Source: Verrucomicrobiia bacterium
GTDB lineage: Bacteria; Verrucomicrobiota; Verrucomicrobiia; Verrucomicrobiales; Akkermansiaceae
Direction of reading: 5' to 3'
Length of the DNA stretch: 64,000 nucleotides
NCBI GenBank assembly: GCA_030431475.1
Contig: JAUIJD010000012.1
Location: 1-64,000 of the forward strand
Part shown: positions 62,612 to 64,000 of the stretch, in pieces
How the letters are laid out: each line of letters starts with the position of its first letter
Numbering within the stretch: position 1 is the first letter of the stretch
Position numbers and translations under genes: made by a program
Notes under the pieces: generated by a model
Database searches by the model: none
The model's input: only the letters and a program-made list of their open reading frames with translations
Told to the model about the DNA's origin: nothing

Positions 62612-64000
62612 CTACCACTCGCGCATCTCCTGGTTCACCCGGCGGCGCTCCTTGCGGTGCTGGATCTGGCGCTTCTGCTTCGGGCTCAGCTCTTCCTCCC
62701 GGGAAAGCCACGGCTTCGGCAGGTCGCCGGCCATGATGCATCCGAGCGGACGGATCTCCGCCACCACCTCGGCCAGACCGAACTCCCGGATCTGCGCCTT
62801 CACGCTCGCCGCGTCCTTGTAGGCGACCGGCGTTTCGCTGAGGTCCGGCTTGCCGCAGTACCAGCGAATGTCGAGTCCGTCGGTCGACCGTTCGATCTCG
62901 TGCCGCCTCGACGCCTCGTCCGGGAACTGACGCTTGAGCGCGGTGCGCGACAGGTTCCGTCCCGCCCCGTGCGGCGCGAACGAAAGGAACTCGTCGCGGT
63001 CGCCGCCGAGCACCAGCAGGATGGGCTCCGCCATGTTCAGCGGGATCAGGCCGAGCTGCGGGCGCCCGTCCGGATCCCGCCACGCCGGGGTCGCCCCCTT
63101 CCCGTGCAGGAACAGGTCACCGCGACGCCACACGAAGTTGTGCTCGTTGCCGACCTCGGCCGCCGACACACCGCCGATCCGGTCGAGGAAACGGCGGTGG
63201 ATCACCCGGTGGTTTGCCTTCGTCCACAGCGCGACGTATTCGAGCGCCTCCCAGTAGTCGCGGCCGGTGCCCGATTTCATGTCGAGCCACGCCGCGGCCG
63301 GCGGAATGCGGTCCGCCTCGCGAGCCGTGTGCTTCAGCGCCGCCGTCTGGCCGCGCTTGAAGACCGCCGCGCCGAGACCCCGCGAGCCGTGGTGCGTCAC
63401 GAGGACCCGATAGCGGCCGGCGCTCAGGCGACCCGCGAGGACGTCGTGGCCGGAAAGCCGCAGCATGGCCCGCATCGGCTCGTCCACCTCGACCTCGCCG
63501 ACATAGGCAAAGTGGTTGCCGTCGCCCTGGTCGGCGAGATGCGCGTGGGCCCGGTCCTTCAGTCCCTTGAGGAAGGGATTCAACCAGACGTCGTGGTCGA
63601 GCACCGGGTCGTGCACGAGGTCGTCGAGGTGACGATGCCCCATTCCGAAGCGCGTCGCCGTGGTCAGGGCATCGAGTTCCTTCGCCACCGTGCTCCGCGC
63701 CTCGTAGAAGGTCGCGAACATCGAGCAGCAGATGTCCGCCGAATGGGCGGAGGGGATCACCGCGTTCTCAACCGCGATCGCCCCGCCCACCGGAATCACC
63801 GCCCGGCCCGGACCCGCCGGGCAGGCGTCGGGCAGGATCGCCCCGCTGCGGATCACCGGCACCTTGAGAAGCTCGCCCATGCGGTCGCGCACCGCCCGCA
63901 CGTTCGCCTTCTCCTCCTTCGTCACCGGGCGGATCGCCTCGGCCAGCGGCGCCGGCTTCTTGCGCATCACCGACTTCGGCGGCGGCGGCTCGAAGTCGCG
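62612..64000 (-). CDS. rtcB: RtcB-family RNA ligase (5' partial)
   Basis: The frame is open to the window end, with DFEPPPPKSV ahead of the first ATG (63967), so the true start probably lies beyond the window. At least 462 residues are seen. Motifs: IPVGGAIAVENAVIPSAHSA and DICCSMFATFYEA (metal-binding Cys region), then DQGDGNHFAYVG, LVTHHGSRGLGAAV, GNEHNFVWRR, FLHGKGATPAW and FAPHGAGRNLSR with the active-site histidine. RtcB joins 2',3'-cyclic phosphate RNA ends to 5'-OH ends using GTP and manganese; it repairs tRNAs cut by toxins. It is separated from the defence operon by 516 bp on the same strand. Confidence 0.92.
   Translation of the reverse strand, partial: RDFEPPPPKSVMRKKPAPLAEAIRPVTKEEKANVRAVRDRMGELLKVPVIRSGAILPDACPAGPGRAVIPVGGAIAVENAVIPSAHSADICCSMFATFYEARSTVAKELDALTTATRFGMGHRHLDDLVHDPVLDHDVWLNPFLKGLKDRAHAHLADQGDGNHFAYVGEVEVDEPMRAMLRLSGHDVLAGRLSAGRYRVLVTHHGSRGLGAAVFKRGQTAALKHTAREADRIPPAAAWLDMKSGTGRDYWEALEYVALWTKANHRVIHRRFLDRIGGVSAAEVGNEHNFVWRRGDLFLHGKGATPAWRDPDGRPQLGLIPLNMAEPILLVLGGDRDEFLSFAPHGAGRNLSRTALKRQFPDEASRRHEIERSTDGLDIRWYCGKPDLSETPVAYKDAASVKAQIREFGLAEVVAEIRPLGCIMAGDLPKPWLSREEELSPKQKRQIQHRKERRRVNQEMREW

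Overview
The window is high-GC DNA (mid-60s percent by eye outside one island) with compact operons on both strands. Gene content points to Verrucomicrobiota, probably a Haloferula/Luteolibacter-like member of Verrucomicrobiaceae. The reasons are a DUF5069 protein, a MoxR-DUF58-VWA-BatD locus with fused Bat proteins, a GreA with a giant N-terminal region, and abundant GGAGCGCCG...CGGCGCTCC intergenic hairpins. This is a family-level inference; no rRNA or ribosomal protein is present to confirm it.

Layout. 1-2.4 kb (minus): RDD, SpoIIM-like and a partial membrane protein. 2.5-6.2 kb: an SLC13-type transporter with four RCK_C domains, convergent with citrate synthase. 6.4-7.3 kb: a DUF6922/AbiEii toxin-antitoxin-like pair. 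7.6-7.9 kb: tmRNA (minus). 8.1-11.7 kb: beta-carbonic anhydrase, RarA and hipBA. 11.8-13.6 kb: KamA-type radical SAM enzyme and DUF5069. 13.9-22.6 kb: moxR, DUF58, small membrane protein, BatA, BatB-TPR, BatD-TPR-SH3 and a cyclophilin. 23-28.4 kb (minus): ECF sigma factor, probable anti-sigma factor, PDZ protein, GreA-like factor, enolase and PhnA. 28.6-39.3 kb: fasciclin protein, GH63-like hydrolase, YyaL-type thioredoxin-domain protein, a 1215-residue secreted mosaic and a GH16 glucanase. 39.3-46.9 kb: cysteine desulfurase, FeS photolyase, sucCD, aat and xseA. 47.1-47.7 kb: vapBC.

47.9-62.1 kb is a defence island: one type I restriction-modification operon read on the minus strand (hsdM, hsdS, cargo, hsdR) with about 8 kb of extra genes between hsdS and hsdR. 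The first cargo block is a tightly packed set of three genes close to 50% GC: a TauD-like 2-oxoglutarate oxygenase, a protein with a HEPN-like Rx4H motif plus zinc ribbon, and a caspase-like protease. I think this is the best candidate for an undescribed system. The second block (a protein of unknown function, a DUF4268 nuclease-like protein, a GNAT toxin-like acetyltransferase and a PD-(D/E)XK protein) lies between two copies, about 92% identical, of the first ~350 bp of hsdR. This suggests insertion or recombination at the hsdR start. A DUF1778 antitoxin gene runs on the opposite strand, tail to tail with the GNAT gene. hsdM itself carries an in-frame DUF559 endonuclease element bounded by inverted repeats, lodged between its SAM-binding and NPPF motifs.

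62.6 kb to the end is an RtcB RNA ligase gene whose 5' end lies outside the window.
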